Of a DNA stretch of 54,602 bases, positions 26,342-34,081 are shown in pieces. This stretch comes from Deinococcus gobiensis I-0. GTDB lineage: Bacteria; Deinococcota; Deinococci; Deinococcales; Deinococcaceae. Where the stretch lies: contig NC_017806.1 in NCBI RefSeq assembly GCF_000252445.1, positions 1 to 54,602 of the forward strand, read 5' to 3'. The notes under the pieces were generated by a model. It saw nothing but the letters and a program-made list of their open reading frames with translations, ran no database searches and was not told where the DNA came from. The position numbers and the translations under genes are program-made. Each line of letters begins with the position of its first letter. Within the stretch, counting starts at the first letter, position 1.

Positions 26342-26474
26342 GAGGGGTATACCCCTCTCCCCTGTCCTGATCTCGGCCACTCCGACCCAAGATCGTACCG
26401 GTACGACCCTATCTCCATATATTCCAACACGCCAGTTCGTACCGGTACGATCTCAAGTATCGTACCGGCATGAT
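26342..26474 (+). promoter_or_regulatory. Probable parS/operator cluster in front of parA
   Basis: TCGTACCGGTACGA occurs perfectly at 26393-26406 and 26437-26450. A third, imperfect copy (TCGTACCGGCATGA, 26460-26473) runs into the parA start codon at 26470. A separate 16-bp palindrome, GAGGGGTATACCCCTC, lies at 26342-26357. Such clusters upstream of parAB act as centromere and as operator for autoregulation. The copy over the ATG could directly block initiation. Confidence 0.75.
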
Positions 26475-27237
26475 CACGCTCACAGTGTTCAACCACGCGG
26501 GTGGCGCAGGCAAGACCAGCCTCGCCCGCGACGTCGGCTATGAGCTCGCCCACGGTGGCCAGCGTGTGTTGCTGATCGACCTCGATCCCCAGGCCAACCT
26601 TACGGGCTGGTTGGGTGTGGGCGGGATCGAGATCGACCAGACCATCTATCCAGTCGCGGTCGACGGCGCGCCCTTGCCTGCGCCAGTACAGGTCCACGGC
26701 CTATCCCTCATTCCGGCCCACGTCGATCTCGCCTCGGCCGAGGCGCAGATGCTTGGGCAGGTCGGCTCCATCCTGTTCCTGAAGCAGGCGCTCACCGCCG
26801 TAGCCGACCAGTACGACGTGGTCCTGATCGACAGTCCACCCAGCCTTGGGCAACTCGCCACGCTGGGTGCCCTGGCCGCCGACCGCCTGATCGTGCCGAT
26901 GCCTACCCGCCAAAAAGGCCTAGATGCCCTACCCGGCCTGAACCGTGCGATGGGGATGTACCATCGGCTACGGCCTGAGCTGAGGGTGGCCCTCTACGTG
27001 CCTACCATGCACGACGCCCGGCGCCTACACGACCGTGAGGTTCTGGAACAGCTGCGTGGCTACCTCAACCCAATGTCCGAGCCGGTCCCCCAGCGGGAGG
27101 CAGTGTGGCTGGACAGCACTACAGCCGGGCAGCCTGTAGGGGTCTACGCCCCACGCAGCCCAGTGCACGCCGACGTGATCCGACTGACCAGCGCGATCGC
27201 CCAGGCGGCCGGCCTACGTTACGAGGGACCCGCATGA
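26470..27237 (+). CDS. parA: Plasmid partition ATPase ParA
   Basis: This is a ParA/Soj-type P-loop ATPase of 255 residues that moves plasmid copies with ParB over the nucleoid. It shows the P-loop [15 protein letters not shown] (about 7-21), [12 protein letters not shown] (switch I/A-prime) and Walker [14 protein letters not shown]. The lysine that usually precedes the two glycines (KGGxGKT) is Ala here. It lacks the long N-terminal HTH of type Ia ParA, so a separate factor or ParB would bind the operator. It overlaps parB by ATGA. Confidence 0.93.
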   Translation: MITLTVFNHAGGAGKTSLARDVGYELAHGGQRVLLIDLDPQANLTGWLGVGGIEIDQTIYPVAVDGAPLPAPVQVHGLSLIPAHVDLASAEAQMLGQVGSILFLKQALTAVADQYDVVLIDSPPSLGQLATLGALAADRLIVPMPTRQKGLDALPGLNRAMGMYHRLRPELRVALYVPTMHDARRLHDREVLEQLRGYLNPMSEPVPQREAVWLDSTTAGQPVGVYAPRSPVHADVIRLTSAIAQAAGLRYEGPA

Positions 27238-28142
27238 CCCGTAAGCGTCCCACCAACCCACGCGGCGACATCGACGCCCTTCTCGGCGCCTCCGCCCAGC
27301 TGGCCCGCGCTCCCCAGACCACTCAGACCCTCGCTGTGACAGCGCTGCGTCCCGGCGCCCATCAGCCCCGCCGACTGTTCGACGAGGTGGGTCTCGCCGA
27401 CCTGGCCCGCAGCATCGCCGAGCAGGGGATACTCCAGCCCCTCCTGGTCCGTCCAGTGGGGGAGGGGCACGAGATCGTGGCTGGGGAGCGCCGCTGGCGG
27501 GCCGCGCAGCTCGCCGGCTTGCACGAGGTGCCTGTGATCATCCGTGACCTGACCGACCGTGAGGCGCAGGCCGCTGCCCTGGTGGAGAACCTTCAGCGCG
27601 AGAACCTGAACATCATCGACGAGGTGGACGGCAAGCTCGACCTGATCGGCCTGGCTCTGGGCCTGTCACGCGAAGACGCCCGCGCCCGCCTGATCCAGTT
27701 GCTCAAGGAAGAACCGGGGACCGACCACGCGGCGCTCGACACCCTGTTCGGACCGCTCCGGGAAACCTGGGCCTCGTTTGCCAAGAATAAGGTCCGCATC
27801 CTGAACTGGCCCCCGGCCGTGGTTGAGGCGATGCGTCAGGGACTGCCCTATACCCACGCAGCTGTGATCGTCTCAGCGCCAGAGGAGCAGCATGCCCGCC
27901 TGATCGCACTGGCCGCCGAGGGCAAATCGCGCTCGGAACTGCGCGAGGAGGTCGAGCGACTCAAGGTGGCCATGCCTAAAGGGAAGGTACCGATGCACCG
28001 CGCTCTACAGGTGGGCAAGAGCCTGGGCAGCCGCCGTCTTTTGGCGCGACTCGACCCAGCCGACCTTAAGGCCCTCGACCGCTGGCTGGACAAGATGCCG
28101 CCTGGTGTCCGCGCCATTCTCGAAAGCGAAAGCGCCGAGTGA
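27234..28142 (+). CDS. parB: Plasmid partition protein ParB
   Basis: This centromere-binding CTPase-type ParB has 302 residues; its start overlaps the parA stop (ATGA). The N-terminal domain shows [14 protein letters not shown], the [12 protein letters not shown] box (CTP/arginine patch) and [16 protein letters not shown] central helix-turn-helix region includes [14 protein letters not shown] basic segment ([13 protein letters not shown]) and a C-terminal domain follow. The likely site is the palindrome cluster at 26393-26474. Confidence 0.93.
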   Translation: MTRKRPTNPRGDIDALLGASAQLARAPQTTQTLAVTALRPGAHQPRRLFDEVGLADLARSIAEQGILQPLLVRPVGEGHEIVAGERRWRAAQLAGLHEVPVIIRDLTDREAQAAALVENLQRENLNIIDEVDGKLDLIGLALGLSREDARARLIQLLKEEPGTDHAALDTLFGPLRETWASFAKNKVRILNWPPAVVEAMRQGLPYTHAAVIVSAPEEQHARLIALAAEGKSRSELREEVERLKVAMPKGKVPMHRALQVGKSLGSRRLLARLDPADLKALDRWLDKMPPGVRAILESESAE

Positions 28143-28168
28143 AACCGCCGCCTTCCGGGGCGGTCTTC
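28142..28168 (+). terminator. Terminator after parB
   Basis: ACCGCC pairs with GGCGGT just after the parB stop, followed by CTTCCTTGT. It is a short G/C hairpin with a modest T-rich tail, so a moderate terminator. Confidence 0.5.
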
Positions 28169-28221
28169 CTTGTCACCTGCCGTTCCCATAACCGATGAGC
28201 CTACCCACCTCCAGCCCTACG

Positions 28222-28309
28222 AGTCGCAAGAGGCGACTAAGGTCGGAGGTCCATAGGGACCTGAGTCCACCGGTGCAGCAGCTTCTTTGGTCGATACCGC
28301 TAAAGAAGC
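28222..28309 (+). ncRNA. Structured 5-prime leader with three perfect hairpins
   Basis: Three consecutive perfect stems lie upstream of the gene at 28347: AGTCGC/GCGACT (28222-28238), AGGTCC/GGACCT (28247-28262) and GCTTCTTT/AAAGAAGC (28281-28309). The last stem ends about 20 bases before the ribosome site AAGGAGG. The density of stems suggests a cis-acting RNA or attenuator. I do not recognise a known riboswitch class. Confidence 0.45.
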
Positions 28310-28346
28310 CAACTTCATACAGTGGCAGCACACCAAGGAGGTCTCT

Positions 28347-28589
28347 ATGAAACGCAACATCATGCTGTCCATGACAGTTCTCGCTGCGCTGCTGACCCTT
28401 ACGCCTGCCTTCGCCCGCGAGCAGTCATCTGATCGCCAGGGTACACGCCACCGCGCCACGGTCACCCGAGCGTCGGCAGCGCACGCAGGAGAAGTTCGCG
28501 GAAACCGGCATCAGGAACCTGGAGATGATCAGGGCAGACGTGCTGAGTCTGGTGATGACCATGGGCACCGTGGTGGTGGACGCCGCTAA
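28347..28589 (+). CDS. Small secreted protein, possibly frameshifted
   Basis: The ATG at 28347 follows CCAAGGAGGTCTCT, a strong ribosome site. The 80-residue product opens with a clear signal peptide (MKRNIMLSMTVLAALLTLTP, cleavage after AFA). The second half (GEVRGNRHQEPGDDQG onward) is odd and His/Gly/Arg-rich. An overlapping frame from about 28438 to 28605 reads much more like a protein, including QEKFAETGIRNLEMIRADV and MTMGTVVVDAANQPYG. A frameshift after the signal peptide, natural or from sequencing, is therefore likely. Function unknown. Confidence 0.55.
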   Translation: MKRNIMLSMTVLAALLTLTPAFAREQSSDRQGTRHRATVTRASAAHAGEVRGNRHQEPGDDQGRRAESGDDHGHRGGGRR

Positions 28590-28662
28590 CCAGCCCTACG
28601 GTTGAAGACGGCTCACGTGTTCGCTGAGAAAAGCGGATGAGCGCATGCCATGGAGGTTTCAG

Positions 28663-29067
28663 ATGCACCGACAGGTGAAGAACGGGCTGACAGGATTCAT
28701 GCTATTGACTGGAAGTGTAATCGCGGGGACATGGAGCGCGTCTGCGGCCGCTCAAAGTGGCACGACTCCTCAAGTGCAGACAGTCCAGGTCAAATTGAAA
28801 GAGTGGAGTTTGGGGATGCAGACAGCGACGATCAAAGCCGCCACTGCGAGGTTCGAAGTCGAGAATGACGGTCAGTATCCCCACGCCTTCAAGCTCGAGG
28901 GGAAACTGGGGAACCAGAGCTTCGAGCTCGCGACACCGGTGCTGCGGGCCGGAGAGAAAAGTGTCCTGATCGTCAAGCTTCCACCCGGAACATATGAAGC
29001 GGATTGTCCTGTGGGAGACCATGAGATGCGGGGAATGAAAAACACCGTGACCTTCCAAAAACCATAG
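28663..29067 (+). CDS. Secreted or periplasmic cupredoxin-like protein
   Basis: The 134-residue protein starts at the ATG after ATGGAGGTTTCAG. It has a signal peptide (LTGFMLLTGSVIAGTWSASA) and one cupredoxin domain. All four type-1 copper ligands can be placed: His74 in YPHAFKLEG, and Cys115, His120 and a Met (122 or 125) in DCPVGDHEMRGM. The loop GTYEADCPVGDH is typical of plastocyanin and sulfocyanin-like proteins. It probably carries electrons or binds copper outside the membrane. The small secreted gene upstream and the truncated gene start downstream may have formed one operon with it. Confidence 0.8.
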   Translation: MHRQVKNGLTGFMLLTGSVIAGTWSASAAAQSGTTPQVQTVQVKLKEWSLGMQTATIKAATARFEVENDGQYPHAFKLEGKLGNQSFELATPVLRAGEKSVLIVKLPPGTYEADCPVGDHEMRGMKNTVTFQKP

Positions 29068-29089
29068 AATACTCAAAAAGGAGTGGTCT

Positions 29090-29161
29090 ATGAGGCTCGT
29101 GATTTCAGTCGCCGCGATAATTGCGGCGACTGAAATCACGAGTCTGTTGGAAAGTGTCTAA
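29090..29161 (+). CDS. Micro-ORF: gene start ended by a fold-back
   Basis: AAAAAGGAGTGGTCT gives a strong ribosome site for an ATG at 29090. The 23-residue reading frame begins MRLVISVAAIIAA, like a signal peptide start, and then continues into the reverse arm of a perfect hairpin before stopping. It is probably the surviving first codons of a lost third gene of the cupredoxin operon, or a leader peptide. Confidence 0.35.
   Translation: MRLVISVAAIIAATEITSLLESV
29096..29142. repeat. Perfect 20-bp fold-back hairpin
   Basis: Bases 29096-29115 are exactly complementary to 29123-29142 with the 7-base loop GATAATT. There is no T tract after it, so it is not a typical terminator. It overlaps the first codons of the micro-ORF, which suggests an inverted duplication event or a palindromic deletion scar. 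Confidence 0.8.
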
Positions 29162-29244
29162 AGAATTAAGGTAGGTCTACATTTAGCAAAATGACAGCGT
29201 AGTGTTGGTACTCAGAGCATCTGTATTGTTCCCCTCCTCAGTAT

Positions 29245-30258
29245 TCACAATCGTTCCAGCCAAGCATGTCCAGGCTGGGTACGGGACAGCGTCTCCTTCA
29301 GCCACTGTCTCGCCTCTGCGCCCAGGCTCAGCCGTACCCGTTCGAAATCTGCCTGATCCTTCCCCCGTATCTCACGGTCTGCCACTCCTGCCTTGAACAG
29401 CAGTACCACCTCGGGCGCCAGATACGGCCAGCCCTGGCGACTCCACAGGCGGGCCCGACTCAGGGGCAGGGTGACCTGGGGATCACGCCGGTAGCGCCAG
29501 GTTTCTCCGCTCAGGTCGCTCAGCAGCAGATCCAGCAACAACACGCCCTGAAGTTCAGTGTGACGGGCATGGATCTGGTGATGTGGGGGCTGCAGGTGCC
29601 CCGTGTAGGCCTGATAGCGCCCGTCTACAGGCACATCCAAGCGCCACCCCTTCAGCAGGGGGATGATTTCCCCCTGAGCTGACCAGTCCAGGAGGACATC
29701 GAGATCATCGTGCGGCCGTGCCACCCGGTCCAGATGCAGGTCAAGCGCCATCCCCGCCGCGAACATCCAGGGCGTGGTCAAGGCCGAGAAGGTGGCCGCC
29801 ACGTCCTCAAATGGCTGCAGGCCAATAGTCCGTTCGTAGTGACGGAGCGCGGCAGGCAGGAGCGTTTCATCTGCGTAGATGCGCCCACCACGTTCGAAAA
29901 CCTGACGGTAGGCCGGCGCGGCCGCAGGGTCCTCCCAGAGCCACGTCGAGAGCGCCGCCTGATCGGCGCGCCATCCACTCCCATGAATGCAGATGACCAG
30001 GCGCCAGCCTTCGGGATGCTGCCAGGTCAGAGGATCGAGAGGAATGTAGCCCAGATGAACCAGCCGCTGCTGCTGCAGGGCTGTAGGCGTTTCGGGGAGA
30101 AGCTCGAGATGCAGTTCAGGAACATCCAAGTCGGCGAGAGCGGGCAGCAGGCCCGGCCCTCCTGGAGCTAGGTGGAAGACACCTTCTGGACCAGAGCGGT
30201 CAAGGAAGTCTCCAAGCGCGAGACGGAGAGCCTGAGACGCCTGATTTAGATCTGGCAT
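29245..30258 (-). CDS. GrpB-like plus nucleotidyltransferase-like protein
   Basis: The 337-residue protein has two parts. Residues about 45-145 (ELHLELLPETP, WQHPEGWRLVICIHGSG, WLWEDPAAAPAYRQVF) resemble a GrpB/UPF0157 nucleotidyltransferase-fold domain. Residues about 165-330 contain WMFAAGMALDLHLDRVARPHDDLDV, the hallmark of aminoglycoside-2-double-prime-adenylyltransferase-like proteins (acidic pair in HDDLD), then LWSRQGWPYLAPEVVLLFKA and KDQADFERVRLSL. Substrate unknown; drug or small-molecule adenylylation is only an inference. It stands alone, convergent with the preceding genes. Confidence 0.75.
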   Translation of the reverse strand: MPDLNQASQALRLALGDFLDRSGPEGVFHLAPGGPGLLPALADLDVPELHLELLPETPTALQQQRLVHLGYIPLDPLTWQHPEGWRLVICIHGSGWRADQAALSTWLWEDPAAAPAYRQVFERGGRIYADETLLPAALRHYERTIGLQPFEDVAATFSALTTPWMFAAGMALDLHLDRVARPHDDLDVLLDWSAQGEIIPLLKGWRLDVPVDGRYQAYTGHLQPPHHQIHARHTELQGVLLLDLLLSDLSGETWRYRRDPQVTLPLSRARLWSRQGWPYLAPEVVLLFKAGVADREIRGKDQADFERVRLSLGAEARQWLKETLSRTQPGHAWLERL

Positions 30259-30394
30259 CTCTAGAGCAAATCACAGGTGCGCAGTGACTCACATGGGCTA
30301 TTCGGCGCATAGAGTCGTCCAGCAGGCACGGCTGGTAGGTCTGCCCTGCTTCGACAATGCCGTCGGCAGACAATGCAGGTCCTCTCCCGTCGTA

Positions 30395-30418
30395 TATACT
30401 TATCCGTATCTACGGAGG
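30395..30418 (+). promoter_or_regulatory. Candidate operator of the toxin-antitoxin pair
   Basis: GTATATAC and GTATCTAC, separated by six bases, lie within 30 bp upstream of the antitoxin ATG. Short palindromic boxes at this place are typical sites for AbrB-type antitoxin autoregulation. Confidence 0.4.
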
Positions 30419-30422
30419 GAGT

Positions 30423-30659
30423 ATGGTCACTGTCAAGGTCTTCCAGAGTGGCAATTCACAAGCGGTCCGGCTTCCCAGGGAACTGCGGTTGGAGGTCAGC
30501 GAATTACAGGTCACCCGCCGGGGGGACGTTCTGATCCTGCGTCCCGTCGCTCTGGGGACGAGTCTCGTGGGCGCCTTCGACGCGCTGGCTCAGGTCGGGG
30601 ACGACTTCCTGCCCGAGGGGCGCCAGCAGGGCAGCGAGCAGGAGCGTGAAGCGTTCTGA
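30423..30659 (+). CDS. vapB: AbrB/MazE-type antitoxin (VapB-like)
   Basis: The 78-residue protein begins MVTVKVFQSGNSQAVRLPRE, the swapped-hairpin AbrB domain of VagC/VapB antitoxins. RGDVLILRPV completes the beta-strands. The C-terminal 35 residues should wrap the toxin. The ATG at 30423 follows GGAGGGAGT. It binds the operator and neutralises the PIN toxin encoded immediately downstream. Confidence 0.88.
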   Translation: MVTVKVFQSGNSQAVRLPRELRLEVSELQVTRRGDVLILRPVALGTSLVGAFDALAQVGDDFLPEGRQQGSEQEREAF

Positions 30660-31066
30660 GCCTACGCTATCTCCTCGACACGAACATCTGCATCTTCATC
30701 ATCAAGAACCGCCCAGCAGCCGTGAGGGCCCGCTTTCAGGTCCTCAAGCCTGGGGAGCTGGGGATCAGCGCCATTACCGAGGCGGAGTTGCTGCACGGAG
30801 CGTACAAGAGTCAGCGGGTCGAGCAAAACCTCGCGGCCGTACTGGACTTCTCAGCGCAGATGGAGATCGTACCCTTCGACTCGCAGATCACGGATACCTA
30901 TGGGCAGCTGCGCGCGGGGCTCGAACAGCAGGGCACCCCGATCGGCCCACTGGATTTTCAGATCGCCGCGACTGCACTGGCATGTGGTTTACCGCTGGTC
31001 ACGAACAACACCCGGGAGTTCAGGCGGGTTCCCGGTCTCCTGCTGGAAGACTGGACCCAGGTCTGA
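30656..31066 (+). CDS. vapC: VapC-type PIN ribonuclease toxin, apparent CTG start
   Basis: The frame runs LSLRYLLDTNICIFIIKNRP through SAITEAELLHGAY to GPLDFQIAATALACG and LVTNNTREF. The PIN acidic residues are therefore present (DTN, the Glu of AEL, the Asp of PLD, the second Asn/Asp region). No ATG, GTG or TTG exists before residue 23, which is past the first catalytic Asp. CTG at 30656 overlaps the antitoxin stop as CTGA, the same geometry as an ATGA coupling, so a CTG start is inferred. The 136-residue toxin would cleave RNA, typically tRNA or rRNA. Confidence 0.85.
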   Translation: MSLRYLLDTNICIFIIKNRPAAVRARFQVLKPGELGISAITEAELLHGAYKSQRVEQNLAAVLDFSAQMEIVPFDSQITDTYGQLRAGLEQQGTPIGPLDFQIAATALACGLPLVTNNTREFRRVPGLLLEDWTQV

Positions 31067-32239
31067 GCTGGGAGAGCAACTCCCTAGCCCTGGCCCAAGG
31101 CGTGGAGGCGGCGGACCTGCGTAGAGACCACGTCATTGTCGGTGACCTCGTGCGACCAGAGAGCGGTGAAGGCGACCTCGGCGTGCCGCGGCTCAGGCCT
31201 CTGTACCCCTTCGCTCTGCCAACGGATCAGGGGGTACTGGGCGTATCCAATTTGCCCTCGACATTTGAGAGGAAAAGCTGGGGCCTGTGGGGTTTGAATC
31301 CCAGCAACCTCAAGCTTAAGCCGTGGACGAGTTCTCCACGGGGATCCTGTGATGGATCGTCCATAGGGGTGCTGAAGGTTGCCTGGGATGCATCTTCTAT
31401 TCACCATACCCGCATTTCGCACGCGCCGCGATGTCAGGTTTTGACAAGTTTTAGCCCGGGTGTTCCTTCCCTTTAGCACGCTCCGGAACACCAAACATCG
31501 CTGGCCTGCCCTCCAGCATCCAAAAGCACCTCAACCTGATCCGTGATGGCAGAGGACACGTGCTTCTCTCCTCTTTTTTTAGCTGTCTGTTCTGTCTGTT
31601 CTGCCCGACCTCCGCACCGTAGTTTGTGCGTCTGAGCGCCGGAAATCAGACCTGACATTTCCACTTTCTCACGTAGCTCTGGACCTCTCCGAAAATCCGA
31701 AAATACCCCCTTCTCCTCCCTTTTTTAAGTGTCAGTTCTGTCAGTTCTGTGCCGCGATGACTCCCTCTGGAATGGACCTGAACGCCATACCGAAGGTGAC
31801 AAAAACAGCGGAAAGTTCATGCCGCTTTTGTCACCCGCCCGGACCGGTCCAGCCCCTCTGGGTGAGGAGATTTCGCAACGCGCATGCTTTCCGCTTCCTC
31901 GCCCCTGAGCAGGCCTATGACGCTCAGGCTTGCTTCGGGAGACGACCGATTCAGACCACTCCGAGGGAGGGGTCCTGGAACCCGAAAAGACGCGACCGTT
32001 GGCGACCGCTGAGCGGCCGTCCAGAGGTCATTTTCTACGTCATAGAGGAAAGATTTAATTGTACTTGAACTGTCGTTTCCCGACACTCAGGGGAGGCATC
32101 CATCCGGCCTTCGACCTGAGGTTTCTCTATCAGTTCCATGGCGAGGGATGATCGCTCATAGACCCCCCAGGACCGCAGCTCCCCGAAAGAGGAAAGGCCC
32201 CGTCCCTGGCCGCTCCTTGTCTCTTTGGGGAAGGTGAGG
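31067..32239. other. Gene-poor stretch with repeats and a hairpin
   Basis: No convincing intact gene is seen in this 1.17 kb. Minus-strand 31084-31270 reads YPLIRWQSEGVQRPEPRHAE and onward, perhaps the tail of a lost gene. Two related direct repeats stand 146 bp apart: TGTCTGTTC twice in tandem (31584-31601) and TGTCAGTTC twice in tandem (31730-31747), each preceded by a T-run. A hairpin at 31795-31835 has arms GGTGACAAAA/TTTTGTCACC. The rest shows no clear structure. Confidence 0.5.
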
Positions 32240-33106
32240 CTAGAGGTTCATGGCCCGGAGCAGCTCTGCCCGATGAGGCTTCAGCAACTCCTCGAACAGG
32301 TGCACCAGGTCGCCACTCAGCCCGGGCTTGCGCTCGAGCGACTGAAGGTCTCGACGGTACCGGTACAGCACCTCTGGTGTCTTCGGCGTCGGCCACGTCC
32401 GCAGGGTCGCCAGCGTTACCCGGCTCCCCTCCGCTTCCGGCTTCACCAGCACCTTGAGAGACAAGGGCGAGGTCAGGATCGTCCGCTCGCCGTACAGCAG
32501 TTGCACGGGTTCCACCTTCGTGTAGAAGATGTCCCCCCCGGCCTTCTTGCTCGGGGCTTGGTTGCGCCCTCGCGTGCTGTGCGTGAACGTCAACTGTCCC
32601 TCTCCCAGCGGTGTCCGGTTGTCCGCCAGGATCGCTAGGCACAGCCGGTTCGCCACATGGCGCCTGTACTGTTCCTGCGCCGCACGCCGGATCGCCACCT
32701 TGAGTTGGATCTCCGGCACTGGACGGGCATTGGTACCTGTGCTCATGCCTCTTCCTTCCAACCCTTGCCACTGCGCTTGACCACTGACGAAGGTCATGAA
32801 GGGATAGGCCGCCTGCACCTCGCGCCACTTCACCTTGAACTCGGCCGTCTCCACGCCCTTCACGTCCCGCGTATCCACCCGCCCGTCCGCCCAGAAGCAC
32901 AGGAAGTCCGCGACGTACCGCGTGCCCCCGGGCAGGTAGAACACCGGCTGCCGCATCACGCCCACGAGCTGCTGTGCCCGGAGGGCCAGCTGCAGCACGT
33001 CGTGATAGTCCGCCTCGACCTTGCTGTCGAACGAGACGCCGGCGCGCTCCGTCCGGACTGACCCGAACTTGTGCGTGGCCTTGCGACCCGGCTGGAAGCG
33101 GGTCAC
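32240..33106 (-). CDS. DUF1064-type nuclease-like protein
   Basis: The GTG at 33106 overlaps the upstream stop (GTGA) and gives 288 residues. Residues about 15-90 match DUF1064, a restriction-endonuclease-like fold from phages: GVSFDSKVEADYHDVL, then RQPVFYLPGGTRYVADFLCFWADGRVDTRDVKG, with the expected Glu, Asp and D-x-K catalytic pattern. The C-terminal 190 residues are unfamiliar. It is the second gene of a leftward pair. A role in DNA processing or plasmid replication is likely but unproven. Confidence 0.7.
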   Translation of the reverse strand: MTRFQPGRKATHKFGSVRTERAGVSFDSKVEADYHDVLQLALRAQQLVGVMRQPVFYLPGGTRYVADFLCFWADGRVDTRDVKGVETAEFKVKWREVQAAYPFMTFVSGQAQWQGLEGRGMSTGTNARPVPEIQLKVAIRRAAQEQYRRHVANRLCLAILADNRTPLGEGQLTFTHSTRGRNQAPSKKAGGDIFYTKVEPVQLLYGERTILTSPLSLKVLVKPEAEGSRVTLATLRTWPTPKTPEVLYRYRRDLQSLERKPGLSGDLVHLFEELLKPHRAELLRAMNL

Positions 33107-33606
33107 GCCTCCACCCAGAACTCGGCCTGGCGTCCCCGACCACCGGTCTCGATCCTCACCACACCGCGCCGGGCCAGGTGATGCGCGAAAGCACTCGCCA
33201 GCTGAAGGGGCAATCCACACTCGTCGGCAATCTCTATCGCGAGGAGGCGAACCCCCGGGAACTCGGCGATGACGTCGTAGACCTCACGTGATTGGGTCCC
33301 GGGCTGGGGCAATGCGGGGGGCCGGGGGGTGCTGGGGTCCAACCGCCGACGTGCAATGAAAGTCTCGCCTGCCGGTGTCAGGGCGAAGAAGGCTTTGCTG
33401 GCAATACGCTCTGCGGGCGTAGCGGGGCGGACTAAGCCTTCCAGGAGGTGGGCGCGCAGGTGACTCCTGATGCGCTGCCCAGTATTGGTGAGCGGCTCCC
33501 CTGTGGGGGTGTGGGTGTCGCCACAGACCCAGCAGGTCCAAGGCACAGGGGGATTCAGCGCAGGCCGGGCCACGGAGGGACGGGGAATATGGGGCTTCAA
33601 GCGCAT
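33103..33606 (-). CDS. Zinc-finger/winged-helix protein, unknown function
   Basis: The start MRLKPHIPRPSVAR (ATG at 33606) gives 167 residues. An N-terminal CWVCGDTH with GQRIRSHLRAH suggests a small zinc site of the C-x2-C/H-x3-H kind. The C-terminal half, SREVYDVIAEFPGVRLLAIEIADECGL and LARRGVVRIE, is a winged helix. It is translationally coupled to the DUF1064 gene, so the two probably act together, perhaps as a DNA-binding partner of the nuclease-like protein. Confidence 0.6.
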   Translation of the reverse strand: MRLKPHIPRPSVARPALNPPVPWTCWVCGDTHTPTGEPLTNTGQRIRSHLRAHLLEGLVRPATPAERIASKAFFALTPAGETFIARRRLDPSTPRPPALPQPGTQSREVYDVIAEFPGVRLLAIEIADECGLPLQLASAFAHHLARRGVVRIETGGRGRQAEFWVEA

Positions 33607-33860
33607 GGACAGGACCTCAGAGAGACAATCAGGGGCACTCCAGAGCCAGACGACACGCATCCAACTCGCCAAGACTTGGACCACGGCGTGCAGCACTGTA
33701 TGGAGCCCACTGCTTCGCGGACTCTACGAAGGCCTTGTCGATCGGTCAGGACAGTGCTCAAACCGTCCTGTTGATTGAGCATGGCCCTTCGATATACAGC
33801 GAGCGCCTGCCCCAGTGGGGTACGGCCACGCCGACTCATCCACTGTCCCACGAGGATCAT
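33597..33860 (-). CDS. Doubtful small ORF upstream of the DUF1064 pair
   Basis: The frame includes MILVGQWMSRRGRTPLG and AVYRRAMLNQQDGLSTVLTD, which read like genuine protein, and its stop overlaps the next start by 10 bp. The C-terminal part (CTPWSKSWRVGCVSSGSG) looks out of frame, while another frame there (VLASWMRVVWLW) looks better. It is either a small leader gene or a frameshifted remnant. Nothing else is seen in 33861-34081. Confidence 0.3.
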   Translation of the reverse strand: MILVGQWMSRRGRTPLGQALAVYRRAMLNQQDGLSTVLTDRQGLRRVREAVGSIQCCTPWSKSWRVGCVSSGSGVPLIVSLRSCPCA

Positions 33861-34081
33861 GTCCGTCGACGGATATGGATGACCCCTCTTCGTAGGGCCC
33901 AATGCACGTACACGGCCCAGCAGTGTGCCCGCGCCAGGGCTTCGGGGTACAACTTGCGTGACAGGGCGCACAGGTTCACGACCCCGCCCAAGCAACAGAC
34001 AGTACAAAAGGCAACATCCTGAAATGCTGTCAAGTCTTTTCAAACCGCGTGAGCTTTAGGGCCTAGTACATCGGGGGGGAT

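Noticed and set aside
31757..32068. 103-codon frame in gene-poor DNA
   Set aside because: No ribosome site, it overlaps the hairpin, and its composition is not protein-like.
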